Assembly (NCBI GenBank): GCA_015179025.1 | Contig: WHUX01000001.1 | Span: 186,001 to 250,000 of the forward strand | DNA length: 64,000 nt | DNA from: Terfezia claveryi | Lineage: Eukaryota > Ascomycota > Pezizomycetes > Pezizales > Pezizaceae | Reading direction: 5' to 3' | Part shown: positions 21,990-35,722 of the stretch, in pieces | Layout of the letters: each line of letters begins with the position of its first letter | How positions within the stretch are numbered: the stretch's first letter is position 1 | Notes under the pieces: generated by a model | What the model was told of the DNA's origin: nothing | Database searches by the model: none | What the model saw: the letters and a program-made list of their open reading frames with translations, nothing else | Made by a program: the position numbers and the translations under genes

Positions 21990-22715
21990 ATCCCTCTGCC
22001 TCGGCCACAAAAGCGCCGACGTCTTCTTTGCACAATCTCATGAAAACTTACGGCGCCACGCAGCATAGCATACCATATACCCAAATCTTTACAATCACAT
22101 TCTGCATAGCTATAGATATCAAATACCAAATTACAATTACTTCACGTGACTCACAAGACCCAGGGATAAAGTTTATCCGGGGCCAGCTCTTCCCCAACCC
22201 AATAAATGTTAAATCATGTTTCCCATAGATAAGCACAGGTATCCCATCCCACAAGCCTGTAAACCTAAGAAAAAACTATATTGCCCACGTTTCGTGGGTT
22301 GTGATGGTTAATTATCTCCGTCATGGTCTAGGTATACTATATACATGGCCGAGGGACACGGTAGCATCTTCGATGGTAACACCTAGGCCGTTTTGGCCTT
22401 GTCCGACTTAATGAGGCAACTCCCAAACAAACTGTTCCTGAGCCGACCACCGCAAGTGCCGTGACTGAGAAATTGTTCACAGAAGGTCCTCTGTTCGATC
22501 TGTTACATTTACTTCATCTCCCATTCGCTATTCGACTCCTCCGCCATTCCTTCTCCTTTTCCCCTTCTACTGCCTAGGCAGAGCTGGGTGGTTTAACTAA
22601 TAATTGCTGGTCGAGGTGGCATCACGATAGAGGAACAGAATCAAGGACAGCAGCAGGAACTGGCAGAGAATTAGAGAGAGTTTGAAGTGTCAAGTACCCG
22701 GAGACACAGGAAAAG
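21990..22715. other. intergenic region between DCD1 and SCJ1
   Basis: No gene was recognised. It holds the DCD1 3' end and the presumed SCJ1 promoter. Confidence 0.5.
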
Positions 22716-23980
22716 ATGTTGCTAATACCCACGCTGTTATGGCTCCTACTACCGTTGGTGTTTGCTCAAGATTATTATAAGGTATGTTCCATCGCAATGC
22801 ACTCCTTCCATAAGAAACTCCATCCCAACCAACTTTACCAATTATAACAACCTCCCCTTCTTCCTCCATAGATCCTCGGAGTCTCCAAATCTGCCACCGA
22901 CCGCGAACTGAAGACCGCCTACCGCAAACTGTCAAAGAAATGGCATCCCGACAAAAACCCCAACAGCGAAGAAGCCCACCAAAAATTCGTCGAGCTAGCA
23001 GAAGCCTACGAGGCGCTCTCCGACGCAGATTCCCGCCGAATCTACGACCAGTATGGCGGTGAAGGGTTAAAGCAACACCAGCAACGTGGCGGCGCAAACT
23101 GGCAACACCATGATCCCTTCGACATGTTCTCCCGCTTCTTCGGTGGCGGAGGGCATTTTCAACAAGGCCAGCGACGGGGACCAAATATGGAAGTACGAAT
23201 CAGCGTGCCTCTACGGGACTTCTACACCGGGAAGCACATAGAGTTCCAAGTTGAGAAACAGACCATATGTGAAGAGTGTGAAGGGAGTGGAAGCTCTGAT
23301 GGGCAAACCCATAGCTGTGAACGATGTGGTGGGCGCGGTGTCAGAATTGTCAAACATATGCTCGCCCCCGGGATATTCCAGCAAGTCCAAAGCGTCTGCG
23401 ACGTCTGTGGAGGAAAGGGCCAAACGATCGCACATCCGTGTAGCGTCTGTCAAGGGCACAAAGTCATCCGCGGCCATGCAACACACACTGTTACCGTCGA
23501 AAAGGGCGCTCCTAGAGGCGCGAGAGTGGCATTTGAAAATGAGGCTGATGAACATCCAGATTATGTCGCTGGGGACCTCATCGTTACCCTTGACGAAAAG
23601 GCGCCAGATATCGATTCCCATGGAGACGATGAAGACCCTACAGATGGTATCTTCTTCAGAAGGCGCGGGGACGATTTATTCTGGAAGGAAGTCTTGTCTC
23701 TACGAGAGGCGTTGTTGGGGGTTGGGTGAGGAATATTACGCATCTAGATGGGCACGTCGTCAGGTTGGGAAGGGATAAAGGCAAGATGGTTCAGCCGGGG
23801 CATGTTGATGTGATAGAAGGAGAGGGAATGCCGATTCATGAGGGGCATGGATATGGAAACTTGTTAGTAGAATATACAGTAATACTGCCAGATCTAGCAG
23901 GAGAGGGGCTTTTGGGGGATTTGAGGGGAGTATTTGAGAAGTGGTATGGGACGGGGGAGGGTGTGAAGGATGAGTTGTAG
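22716..23980 (+). CDS. SCJ1: ER-lumenal DnaJ (Hsp40) co-chaperone Scj1, apparent frameshift
   Basis: Exons 22716-22781 and 22872-23980. A signal peptide (LLIPTLLWLLLPLVFAQ) is followed by a J domain (YYKILGVSKSATDRELKTAY, WHPDKNP with HPD), a Gly/Phe-rich linker, four CxxCxGxG zinc repeats (CEECEGSG, CERCGGRG, CDVCGGKG, CSVCQGHK) and a substrate-binding C-terminal domain. The protein ends VKDEL, the ER retrieval signal, as in yeast Scj1. It assists Kar2/BiP in lumenal folding. The frame breaks in a run of five G at 23717-23721: one frame ends EALLGVG and stop, while the other continues as GWVRNITHLDGHVVRLGRD to the KDEL. One extra G would restore about 391 aa. No intron fits, and the downstream part is well conserved, so a sequencing error or very recent mutation is likely. 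Confidence 0.88.
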
Positions 23981-25250
23981 GTATGTTTTGAGAGAGTGAG
24001 CTGAGAGAAGACGAGGGGTTGTAGATACTACTTTGTGCTTTGAGTAGTTTGTTTTTCTTCCTTTATTGGTTAATATATGCTTACTTGTTAGAAGGCTGCT
24101 ATGACTCTCGTATACAGTAGAATATTTGTTGCACCCTTACCATCAGGGTCATGCTTTGTTCCTCAAAACCACGGAAGTTCGTCAATACCCACCTAAGCAG
24201 AGTCCAATGTATCCAACTCTAGCACCCCCGAGCTGTAGGAAGGAAACTCAAAAGGCATTCCTTTCATAAAGTAAGTAGGTAACGTTTGACAGAGTCAAGG
24301 ATTAAGTTGAGGGTAATCTGTTCTGTCGCTAATGCAATTGAGGCCAATAGACTGTTAGCAACGATCTCCCCTAGTCTGGTTTGCACAAGCCTCTCGTGGA
24401 GAGAATTTCCCATCATTCCAAGTGTGCAAATATTGCCCCCTTTCTCCTTCAGGGCGTCCTCTTTTCCCTATGCCCAGCACAAGTACACTGCCCCATAGAA
24501 ATATCTTCGGGCTCAGTAAATCATCACAATCTATATGTATACCGCACACTTTACTTTCTATGTGACTATCATTAAAATTGACACATCATGCCCTCCCTCT
24601 ATTCCCAACTTTTCCCCCCCCAAAAAAAAAAAAATCCTCACCAGGTTTACACTAGGGTCCTCCAAGCCACGCAGGACAGGGTATTGTCTCCTTCCCCCAT
24701 CTGTAGGGATATATCACAAAATGTACGTTCCATCATTGTGAACATCCCCTTCGATATTTCTTTGCCTAGGAGTGAATCTTTGGCTTTATTCACACGATTT
24801 TGGAGCGGTATAAAAGACAGCAGACGACTGGGATGGGATATGGCATGTACAGAAGACTTAAATCTGAATCCTCAAAGTATATATTCCTAGGAATAAGAAT
24901 GTCCCAGTGCTTGTTGCTGAGTTTCAAGGGCTCAATTTTAACCAGAGTAGACCAATGTAAGGAATTCTGAATAGTTTCCTGGATTTACATGTGTGAGAAA
25001 ATTGGGTTTAATAAATTCATGTTAACCCGGTGACACTACGCAGGAGGGCATGTAGGTCATCATTCTTTATCATATCTTTCTTTCTGCCCCCCCTTTCCTT
25101 CGATGGAGTTAACGAATTCATTCAAAAACCTGCTTTTCCAATTCATTGAACCAACTCGCTTCAGCTTTAACCTCTCGCTGACGCATCACTTGGATTTTTG
25201 GGGAAAAACGGGTAAACGGGTGATTTTTTTTACTGCTTATTGAAAGAAAG

Positions 25251-25287
<37 letters not shown>

Positions 25288-26592
25288 CGTCCAAACAGGG
25301 TCCTCCCAAAGAGTCACATGAAAGGACTCAGTATAACCTTTTTCTATTTTTTTTTTTCTCTCTGTCCTGATTTTGCAGGTTTATCGAATCCAAGAACGAG
25401 GAGTACTGTAGGAGACTGCTTCTCGCAGTACTGTCTAGTAACCCTAACAATGGATCATGCAAGTGGATAACATCATTTTTCGTATTCTCAAGGCCACAGT
25501 TATTAGTTATACACCGCAGTAATGAATGTAACTGGGCAAAAGTTATGGACTGTATTTGCTTGAAGAAAATGGTGGGTACTTGGCGTTGACATACAAATTT
25601 GTATGGGCAAGGTACTTAACAAACACCTGGAAAACCCCCACGTTTACCAGGTAAGGTTGAAAATAGGTAAGTCAATTAGTGAGGTTGGTGGGTTTTATTA
25701 TTTTTCAAAGTAGGCGTGTTGTGGTGAGAATTGACCAATGATTTTATTTGAGCTTAGTACAGCGGACACCGGTATCTAGTAGACACCGCCATAACCATAA
25801 CCAGACTATCAACCCACAACCAGACAATCTCAAGTCACCAAAATATTTCATGCCAGAAGCTACTTCTTCAAGGTATCAGATTCACATTTTCCTTTCAATA
25901 ACAGAAGAGATGAAATGAAATGGCCCCTCCCATCCAGCCTACTACACCTCGCAATGTACGCACAGTTAGCCATCCCGCACAATCACCACAAAAAAATCAT
26001 CAAAAACCAGAAAGTATGACAACACAGTGAAAGGGGGAAAGGAAAAGTAATAACAAGGGAAATAAGTGAGTGTGGTCTACTTTGGGCAAGATCTGTATAC
26101 TTTTCAGATAGATAACATAGGAGATCGAGGGCGATAATATGAAAATACAAGGGCAAAAGAGCAGAAATGCGGGAGCAATAATGTTAATGATAGGAAGGGA
26201 GAGGGCAATACAGATTGAATAAACCTGAAGTAAGCGGAAATTCAAAGCAGCTCAAATAACGCCAGTTGGGTAGAATGAAATACAAACACCGAGATAAACA
26301 GTCTGGTAACGAGGTAAAAATAGAAGAATGGGGTATTGCCGGAAAGAAGATTCAAAGATGAGGGGTATATATACCATGCTTAATCAATAAAATGGAGAAG
26401 CGGGGAAATCAAGAAAATATATATAAAATAATATAAAAAAAATTATGAGCTCCACCCATATATACCTCAAACCTGTACAAAAGGAAACCAAATCCGTATT
26501 CCCCACCCAGACAAAGAAAAAAATGAGCAATAATAGAACAACCAATAAGGAGAAGGCATTACAAGTCCCACGAGATATGTAGCCGGATAAAT
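23981..26592. other. gene-free region, 2.6 kb
   Basis: It contains an A-run of about 33 (25251-25283) after a T-run, a C/A homopolymer junction near 24610-24633, and AT-rich stretches. The segment 26400-26592 is probably the 3' UTR of the tail-anchored protein gene. No gene or RNA was recognised. Confidence 0.6.
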
Positions 26593-28069
26593 CTACTGTG
26601 AAAGACCTGGAGTTAGCGGACACCCTGTGGGGCATTGACATTGGCAATTCCATTTCAACGCCCAACCCACAGCAAGCCACAACGCCCCTCCTCCTGCCAG
26701 TAATGCCCATACCCACGCCATGAATCCTTGGTGTTCTAGCACTGTCTGATTCGCTCGGTTCCCCATTTCTATCAAATCACCCAGGAGGCCCTCAATCCCC
26801 ATATCCTTAATGAGGTATGAGCCCCTCCTGGACACAGACATACTGCGTGGAGAAGAGCAGCCAGATTGTATTGCTGTTGAAAGCCCTGAAGGTGGGGGGG
26901 AAGAAATGAGGCTCCGAGAGTACCGTTTTGATGGGAGTGAGAGGAGGGAGGCGGAGTTAACTCGGCGATGGATAGTATTGTTTCCACTGCTGATATGGTC
27001 AATGGGTTCGGTGTTGCTGCGGTGGCTAGGGGATAATGGTGTATGCTCTCCGGTGCCTGGGCTGCAGCTATCCGTGGTTATTATCCGAGGAGGGTCAGCC
27101 ATTGACGATATAGACCATATGGAGGAAGTCCGCTGGGGGACGTAGGGTAGAGAATTCGTGCGACGGAAGGAGGCTCGGAGGGAAGCTCGGAGGAGTTGAT
27201 CCGACTTGGGTGACGAGAAGCTATGAACGTCGCTATCACGTAGAGAGATTCTCTTCCGGGCTTTTGGTTTTGATAGCATTGGGAATCGGTACTCCGTATT
27301 GTCTATCCCGTCGACAGCTGCCCAATCATTGCTGAATGATGTTGTAGGGTTGGATATGGCTGCCTCTGCTTGTGATTGTAGACTGGCAAGAAGGTCCGAT
27401 AGCCGCTTGAATGTCTCATCTTGAACACCCATGTTCCCATCCTCTGCATCATCAATGAAATTCTCCCGGCCTTCCCTATTGTCACTTGCCACTGGCCCAT
27501 CTCCCAGCAGCGAATCCATCTCCAAATACCAGTCTTCGACAATCCCCACACCATTCTCCATACTCTCCGCTACCCTTAACTCATCCACCAGCCCGAGCTT
27601 TTTCGGCAACTCTGCTCCTCCTCCCATCGATAATGATAGTTGACTTGTTCGCGACGACCTCCATGATGCCGGTATGGAGTCAAGGGATAATCGAGGTGAT
27701 GTTGCAATTGATGACGCCGGGCTTCCTGGTGGTAAAGTTTCAGGGGTAACGAGAAGGTCCCGCCTTTCACAAAGGATTGTATAAAACTGGTCTATCGCAG
27801 CCCTCGTTCTATAACCCCCATAAGATGCAAGTATTAGCAATGCTTTTGATTTTCTTTCGCGAATTCGGTGAAGACGGGGTCCTAAAAGACGTGTTTGGAT
27901 TGCTTTGGGCATTCAGAAAGGGGGTCCCTAACTGGTTGAGTTGTGAAATAAGATCCGCTTCATCGCCAATCCCATCCGCGTTCAACCTAAGGAGGGACCG
28001 TAGGTTTGTGAGTTCCTCAGCAAGAATATCCCTCGATGCTGTAGACGTTGTAGATACTAATGATTCCAT
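26593..28069 (-). CDS. hypothetical tail-anchored membrane protein
   Basis: Two exons, 28069-27933 and 27808-26593 (450 aa). The 124-nt intron begins GTTAGG, has branch site GCTAATAC and ends TTATAG; the join reads LISQLNQ-TRAAIDQFYTILCERRDLL, giving one continuous helix. The protein has an N-terminal helical segment (SRDILAEELTNLRSLLRL), a long Ser-rich disordered middle with probable phosphosites, a short conserved-looking segment (MGIEGLLGDLIEMGNRANQTVL) and one C-terminal hydrophobic helix (FMAWVWALLAGGGALWLAVG) followed by a Cys-rich tail. A single near-terminal membrane segment suggests post-translational insertion into ER, mitochondrial outer or vesicle membranes. I do not recognise the family; function is unknown. 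Confidence 0.65.
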
Positions 28070-31000
28070 AGAGCGCTGTTTGTGCTACACCCACGATTCG
28101 GCGGAAGAGGCCAGTATGAAGAGAGGGGTGATCGGTGCAGTGCAATATGGGGGCGGAGAGCGTACTTAAGTAGAAGGTCGGAGTGAGGGATGCGATGCAG
28201 GTGGGGTCTGAGTGTAATATGGGTAATTTGGATTTGTTTATTCCGGGCCGAGTCGCGCCTGATTCCCTAATTGCAAAAGTGGATCGTTGGATCGGCCAGC
28301 CAAAACAGCCAACAAGAGCATGACACAAATAGGCGCCGCGGCGGACAAGCAAAACAATCTGGCTATTCCACACATGTCCGTACACGGGCACGAGAACAAC
28401 AACGTATATGTACCGTGAATACCCCATGACCACCGGTACTTTCCACCGCATCATCACATACAGCACATGGACCCCCCGCGATCTGATGAAGTCACCTATT
28501 AGACCGATGTCAGGCCAGCAGCTCCGAGAGCTTGCGTGTCCAGCTGTAAATGATCTTAACTACTTAAAGTAGTGTGTGAGTAACAGCTTGACCATCAAGA
28601 GCCAAAGTTTTGTACCCTTGAATACTCGAGAAACCGCAATGATAATCTTGTCAGGGATGACTGCCGCCCGCCTCTATCCCGGTGCCGAGACATTTTGGCC
28701 CAAGTTCGTAATTCAGGGTAACGCCTGTTCATATTTGCATCCGATATCAAGCAAACTCGTCAAGTGTTGATTGGGTAGTATGTGCAAAGGACATTCGATG
28801 CCTGAGTTAGGTAGTTTCAAATAGAATTCCAATGGTACTACGGTGTCGTTAGATGGCTTATCTAGGTGGGCTGCTCTCTAACGGATCCAGTAGTCTGGTC
28901 GAATCGAGCCTTAGATCCGCAGATGAGGACCGACTGGCAACAAGTATATCCAATCTAGTCTTGCCGAAACCCGCTACGTGTTCAATCCAAATAATGACCG
29001 CTTCTCTAATGAACAGCTTCAACGGCTATGATCTATCCTCGCATTCACTCTAAAAACTCAAACCACCCAAGATCTGTTAAATGGTCCCATCGGGGCGAAC
29101 CCACTGGGATAGCCCATAACCGTTGGGGCAACCCTGATACCGCCGCTGAAGTTGAGGGAGAACATCATGATCATGGGGTTCGTGCCAGGTCTATATTGAA
29201 GTCAAGGAATTCGCACAACAACGTAGGTAGAAGGTTGGCACTAGTCTAGCACGACTTGCACGCTAATATCAACCATGCTAACCCGTTTAGGATTACGAAA
29301 TCCCAATATGGTAGTCCCGTGGCAATTTGGGTTCGGCGGGACATATCTTACGGCCCGACGCCGCCCATCCCGACTAGGGAAAAGCATATACTCATTCATA
29401 CACTTAAGTAGTCCGTGGGCGACAAACTTGGTGAGACATTGATCAGCGCCGGAAAATGTTAGAATTCGCGTTGTGACGACCTTCCCCCGTGCGACGAGAG
29501 CGGGGTTATATTGAGGATGCCCCCAAACCTAAGAAACTTAGCAAGAGCAAGCAGAACCGAAGAATGTTAAGAAGCATGTGACATGGAGTAGAGAGCAAGT
29601 ACTAGCAAAGAAACGACCAAAGTTAAACACTGCTAGAGCTAGAGGAAAGACTTGCATGGCATTAAAAAGGAAGGATTGGGCAAGCCCTTATACATACGGA
29701 TATGGCGAGGGCATTTAGTCTAGTCATTTGCAACCCCATTTGAGCAAGGGCACCTTATCACAAGACCTATTATAAGAAACCTACCTCGACTTTATTTTAG
29801 TTAATGTAGCTCTAAATTGGCATGCGGATAAGTTCGTCAACAAAAGGGCCCTTGACTATAGGGAATATCACTGTACTATGTAGCACTTGCCCTAGAACCA
29901 GCACTTTCCATTAATCCACTTTAGAACCTGTAAGAAAGCCGAATTCTAGGTAAGAGTCCATGTGCGCGTCCTTCAGTTTGTCTTGCTGCAATACATCACA
30001 GCTGGCGAAGTGAGTTACTCGAGAAGATCAAAAGCTCAAATCAAGAACCTTATACATATGTAAACATTTATACGGTATGCTGTCTCTAGCCCCCTCATTC
30101 TTGTGAATGGCACTGACAAGATCCTGAACACTCATGAAATCAGGATTCTCGATGACTCCAGCAAGAAGTTTAAGCAGGCCATAGAGAAGGTCGGGGTGCG
30201 AGAGGTCTTGATTTGAGGATGACTAGATAAGACAGGGAGCAGGAAAGACTTTTTTGAGACCATGATAAAACTCAGAACGGATTTTTTTTAATTATTGTGA
30301 GCAAGGTAATAAACGTCTTGAAGCCAACCTTTTTCTCGTGAGTGCGCTGCTTACATGGTCTTACTTATTAGTAAGAGAGTATCTATAAGATTACAGCCAA
30401 GATCGGGCTGCTATTGCCATTATGTTATCTCCATTAACGTGGTTGAGACTACAAACTTAGCATCCGTTAACGAATCAGAACCTGAAGCACAAACAAAAGC
30501 TCATCGAATACTCTGAGTATAAGGCTCAGAAGGAAATCGATTACCTTGCAACAAGTAGAAACACAGAAGCAAGCAATTATCACAGTTTCAACAGCCAGGA
30601 CGAATTCACCACTTACTTCCTACACGGCCCTCCGGCAACTGAGATCAGCCGTCACTCCTGTAGAGCCGTCACTCCTGTAGCTGAGCGGAGTGAAAGAGGA
30701 CCAGCCCCGGGAGACCAGCGGACGTCAACCCCCGCTGTCCAGACCCCTGACACCGCAAACTCGAACAAGTCTGCCACCCTGCATAGTCAAGCCTCAATTT
30801 ACCCCAACCCTTGCCCTGTATTCGGCTCAACGGCATTCCTAGACTTCCATGTCAATACCCGACTCGACGCGAGGGTAACAAGATGGCGGAAACGGATGGC
30901 GGAAACGCAGAGCGTTCTGTTGTAGGAGAAATATGAAGGTATTCCTCTACAATACTGACTTCCATCACGAATCCAAGAAGCTGTACAAAGCAAGACCCGA

Positions 31001-33373
31001 CTTTTGGCACGTAGTGAACGATAGTGACTACAGCAAGATAACTATCAAGCATGAAGGCCATAATGAGGTACAGCTGGCCTTTGGAGAAGGCCTCGATGAA
31101 AGATACCGACCTGCTTGATAATGTTGACTAAGCTAAGTAAAAGCATGCAGCATAGCATAGTATTAGACCTTGCATTTTACCTTGACATATCTCAGGAAGA
31201 GAACTGCTGTTGTAGTTGTAGGCGGGGCTATTGTGCCAACCAGACTGTTGTAGTCGAACTAGACTATTGTTGTCGGTGCCGGCAAGAAACCCAAGAAGGT
31301 ATGGTGCTGAATTTAGGCGCAGTTTGCCCCTATTATGAAAGAGCATGAAGTAGGTGAAGTGATTGGGCATAATCCTAGACGAGGCGCTAGAGTTCGGTAA
31401 ATATTGGACAGCCATAATGGCGAAGGCCAGGAGTCTGCTGGAGGGATTTAATGGAATTGGGAATATACAATTGGGGATCGGCGCAAACTGTGGTGGTGTG
31501 GTGGACGAACGGAGTTGCGGTGGAAAGGACATACGGGTTAGGAAAGAGAAATGGTAACCCTATGCTCTCCGGAAGTACATAGGAGCGATGAGAGGGGCGA
31601 AAGAAGGAATTAGAGCTAGATTATTGGGTGGCATCTCCATGCATGGTTTTTTGATGCTAGTCAAGCTAGATTCAACCAAGATTATGCAGGGCCCTGATTA
31701 GTAACTTAATGACGAGGGTGATGAGGAAAGTTGGGAGAACGGGAGGAGATTTGATGTGAGGATGAGATGGTTACCAGGACAGGTACCTAGTTGATGGAGA
31801 TGTAGGTACCTACCGATAGAGTTAATTTGGTTCGGGTAGAGAGTATACCTCAAATGTCGTAGTCTACATGTCATAGATTTGGACCCACAAGGGAATGCCT
31901 GCGGTTGCATATGTATATCCGATGTCCCAGCTACATATACGGTAAATCCGATCTGCGCTCCTTATAGCCGTACTCCGTAAATTTCCTTTAAAATACCTTA
32001 GCCGTGACCAGGATCTTGTGGCTATATAAAGCATGTCTCGCTTGCTACGATTACTCAGGTAGGCTAAGCCTGTGGAGCAACCAGACTAGACTAAGCCCAA
32101 CCAGTCTTTTCATCCTTGAAGTAATCTTTGGGCTGAGGTCCTCACAAGGGGTAGGCATAAGCCTATCTGTTCCCAGTGTACTGGATACCTAACTGTCAAG
32201 AGTGACCTACCTATGAAATTATGTTAATTGAAATCTCGAAGTCGCTTGTACATAAATCATGAAGCAGGTACCGTAGGTGACTCTTTCTCAGAAACACTGA
32301 CTATAGGTTACATATCAGATGAGCAGTCGACCCCCCTGCCGTTCCACGAGAAGAGACAGGGGGGGGATCTAGCCAGCAATTGGTGATGGGGCGATGTGGT
32401 GGCGATGATGTGGGTCAGAAATATGCGTATGATATATCTGCTCTGCAGATTCTACAGCGCTTTCAGCAGCTAGCGGGTGCCTATAGCCTACGGTACTACT
32501 ACTGTGCACCGCCTTTCCCCGCCGTGCGGCAGTGCTCCGTTGTTGAGAGAATGTAAGTTTGATTCTAACTCTTTGTTTCCCTTTCTTTCATACATGGCCG
32601 ATAAAATGCTCAATTAGGAGCCTGTCTGCGTGGCCCCGTCATGCTCACCATCTAGTCTGGTTGCACTACCCCTCGCCAGGCTACTCACCATCATGAGTTA
32701 TCGCTAGAGGTAGTCCCGTGTCTAGAGGGTTACGGTAGACAGGCGCACGGTTGAAGAGTCGCACGCTTGCTTGACGTTGGGTTATCATTTATTCCGTAAC
32801 GGTCTCATTCTGAACCTCGGAAGAGGTCAACGTCTGGTGGTGAGAAATAAGTTGTTCTGGTTACGTTGAATAATTCCACGCGGGGCTAACTTGTAGTTAT
32901 AATAGAACTTAATTTGCAACCACCCCTGTTGTCCTGGGCAACTTTCACGTTCCTGCCCTAGGTACTCCGTACCTCTTCCCCTTCCACGAAACAAACCCCG
33001 ACTCCTTCAACAAAAGGCATTCTCTGCACACCCCTTTCTCGCCGCTTCGTATACCCTCGTTTCCCAAACACCCACCTCTTGACAGTCAATCACTCAAGTC
33101 TCTCGTTTCCCTTGTCTTCTTCAGCATTTGTGCATATTGACAGCTAGTAGTGCCTGGCATTCGGGAAAGCTCCTCAAAGCCACGCCTTAAGAGAGGTCTC
33201 TCGAGGTGTCTGCGAAACTGGCAACTAAAGTCAGCTCTTGAACAGTAGCATCCCGTACTGAAGCCGAAAAGGAATCGAAATAATAGTCACAAACTGGGAG
33301 GAAAGGAAGCAACTCTCTGCTCCTTTTCCGCTTTCCTCTTGTCGTTTTATATTCCAAAAAATACGTGCTTGCA
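28070..33373. other. 5.3 kb region without a recognisable gene
   Basis: Only short ORFs are found and none shows a convincing domain. Composition from 28.5 to 31.1 kb suggests an old retroelement: a short stretch at 29101-29250 is open without a clear family match, and the string TGTGACGACC near 29472 could mark an LTR edge, but I found no matching second LTR. Copies of the CAACCAGACTAG motif lie near 31240 and 32078, inverted at 32652. The last 300 bp are pyrimidine-rich and are probably the promoter and 5' UTR of the Flc-like gene. Confidence 0.5.
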
Positions 33374-35722
33374 ATGATGTTACCACGGCTCTCATTACAG
33401 TCAATATCATACCTCCTACCACTCCTCTTTGTAACAACATTAGGCCCCCGGCTGGTTCTGGGAGGCGATATCCTCGAGACCAAGGGCTTCGCGACATGTC
33501 TGGAGAACAATTCAATCAAAATATCAAGGCTGCAGCTTTCATATGATAGGTCAACAAACAACATCACGTTTGATTTGGCTGGATCTTCTGACAAGGTACA
33601 AAATGTCACAGCTCTGCTGACCGTGACGGCTTATGGAAAGAAGCTTGATGAGCAGTCTGTTAACCCCTGTGACAAGGGAATTGCGGAGTTATGTCCAGGT
33701 ATGATTATAGTACTCTAGATCGGGTTCAATATATGCTGATTCTATTTCATTACACACAGTGCCCGCGAGGAACTTCTCGGCCAAAGGCAGCGTATCTATG
33801 CCGACAGGATTCTCCTCCCAGATTCCTGATATCGCATTTCGGGTTCCGGATTTAGACGGCATGGCACGTCTGGAGCTCATCTCGGACAACAAAACTATAG
33901 CGTGTGTCGAATCAGTTGTCAACAATGGTAAAACGGCGTCACAACCTGCAGTCTCTTATGTCACTGCTGCTATTGCCGCGGCTGCCCTTGCTCTCTCCGC
34001 TATATCAGCGGTCGGTGCTGCTGGAGTGGGTGGGTCTACTGCCGGAGTATCTCCCAATTTTGGTGATGTAATGTTCTGGTTTCAGAGTGTGGCCACAAAT
34101 GGCATGCTTTCTGTTGATTATCCACCTGTTTACCGATCCTTTGTGAAGAATTTTGCTTGGAGCACTGGGTTGGTTCAATGGACACAAGTGCAGAAGGGTA
34201 TCGATAATTTTCGGCAGGTCACTGGAGGAAACACCACACAGATGTCCGTGGAATATTTAATGAATGCAACCTTGATCTATAACCGCAATGAGGTTGACAA
34301 CACCAAGAACTCAAAACGTAGTTTGGAGGCCAGCATGGAGAATTTTCTGTACCCTCGAGACTCAAATGCTACTGACCAATCTTCCGATAAGAGTCAAATA
34401 ATGCACTATGTCGATGGCATTGAAGCCTATGTGGAGCAGCTAAAGATTCCCTCGGCAAATACCTTCATGACCGTGTTGCTAATGTTCGCCATCTTGATTG
34501 CTGCCGTTGCAGTCTTGATCCTCTTGTTCAAGGTTATTCTGGAGATCTGGGCTTTATTTGCAAGTTTCCCTAAGAGCTTGACAGGTTTCCGAAAGCGATA
34601 CTGGGGTTTCTTAGCTGGTACTATTGTCAGAATTGTGGGTAATCCCTGTGCTGAGCATCTATTCACAGAGGTATTGTGCTGATATAGGCGCACAGATTTT
34701 AATTCTTTATGGTACCTGGGTTATGTACTGTATGTATCAGTTTACCAAGGGTGACTCTTGGGCTGTTCACCTTCTCGCTGCTCTCACCCTCTTAATATTT
34801 ACTGGTATCCTTGGGTTCTTCGCTGTCAAAATTTTTCTTGTTGCTCGCCATGTTAAGAAACTCGAAGGGAACCCCGATGGACTCTTCCTGAACAAGCCAT
34901 ACATGCGCCGCTATGGACTGTTCTACGACCAGTTCAAGAGTAACTTTTGGTGGATATTTTTACCACTCATATTTTACGCGTTCATGAAGGCAGCCTTTAT
35001 TGCCCTAGGAGATGGTCATGGTCTCCTTCAAGCTGCTGGTCAATTGGGCTGCGAGGTGATGCTTCTGATCCTTTTGTTATGGAGCCGGCCCTTCAACACT
35101 AGGTCTGGTAACGTATTGAACATTGTCATCAGTGTTGTGAGGGTCATGTCTGTGGTTTGCCTGTTGGTGTTTGTTAATGAACTTGGAATTGGGGCGGACA
35201 CAAAGACGGTAAATACCCCTTGTGATGTTGTTCAGCAAAGGAGAAGTTTCTGATCTTCCTCAGGTTACTGGTGTTGCGCTTATTGCTATTCAATCTACGT
35301 TGACGGCTGCCCTCGCAATTCTCTTGGCCATTAACGCAATTGTCGTCATGTGTCAGGACAACCCCCACGAGAAACGCCGAAAGGAACTCGAGAAGCAGAG
35401 ACAAGCGGACAATCTCACTCCACTTGATGCCCGCAACTCTATGTTGCTTGGAAAAGGTGCTCCCGGAAACGACGGCAAGGGATACTATCGGACGACACCG
35501 ACTCACGATACCTTTTTCCCGATTGAACAACAAGGCTCATCTCAGTATCCGATGCAGCCAATGTCACGGCATGACCCATACGGGGGATCGACACCGTATC
35601 ATGAAAGGTCACAAAGTGCTGGTACGTTGAGCAGACAGAGTCTTATCTCAAGTGCTGCCCCACCGGCTCATCATGAGCCAGGGCAGCAAGATAACTATAG
35701 GGATTATGGCCGAGGGTATTGA
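33374..35722 (+). CDS. Flc/TRP-like membrane protein with ML-like domain
   Basis: Four exons: 33374-33698, 33760-34634, 34696-35208, 35264-35722; 723 aa from the first ATG. A signal peptide (YLLPLLFVTTLGPRLVLGG) precedes an ML-like lipid-binding domain (about residues 25-170, with paired Cys in GFATCLENNSIKI, NPCDKG and ELCP, IACVES). The TRP-like domain follows with about nine hydrophobic helices (AAIAAAALALSAISAV, TVLLMFAILIAAVAVLILLF, LILYGTWVMYCMYQF, LLAALTLLIFTGILGFF, FWWIFLPLIFYAFMKAAF). FTKGDSW and LWSRPFN are family-type motifs. Fungal Flc proteins act in flavin import into the ER, cell-wall integrity and calcium handling (fission yeast Pkd2 is related). The C-terminal 130 residues are cytoplasmic, charged and Pro/Ser/Gln-rich. 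Splice joins 34634/34696 and 35208/35264 both fall between codons. Confidence 0.9.

Noticed and set aside
22690..23184. 164-aa minus-strand ORF at the start of SCJ1
   Set aside because: It is antisense to an obvious J domain and has no recognisable features.
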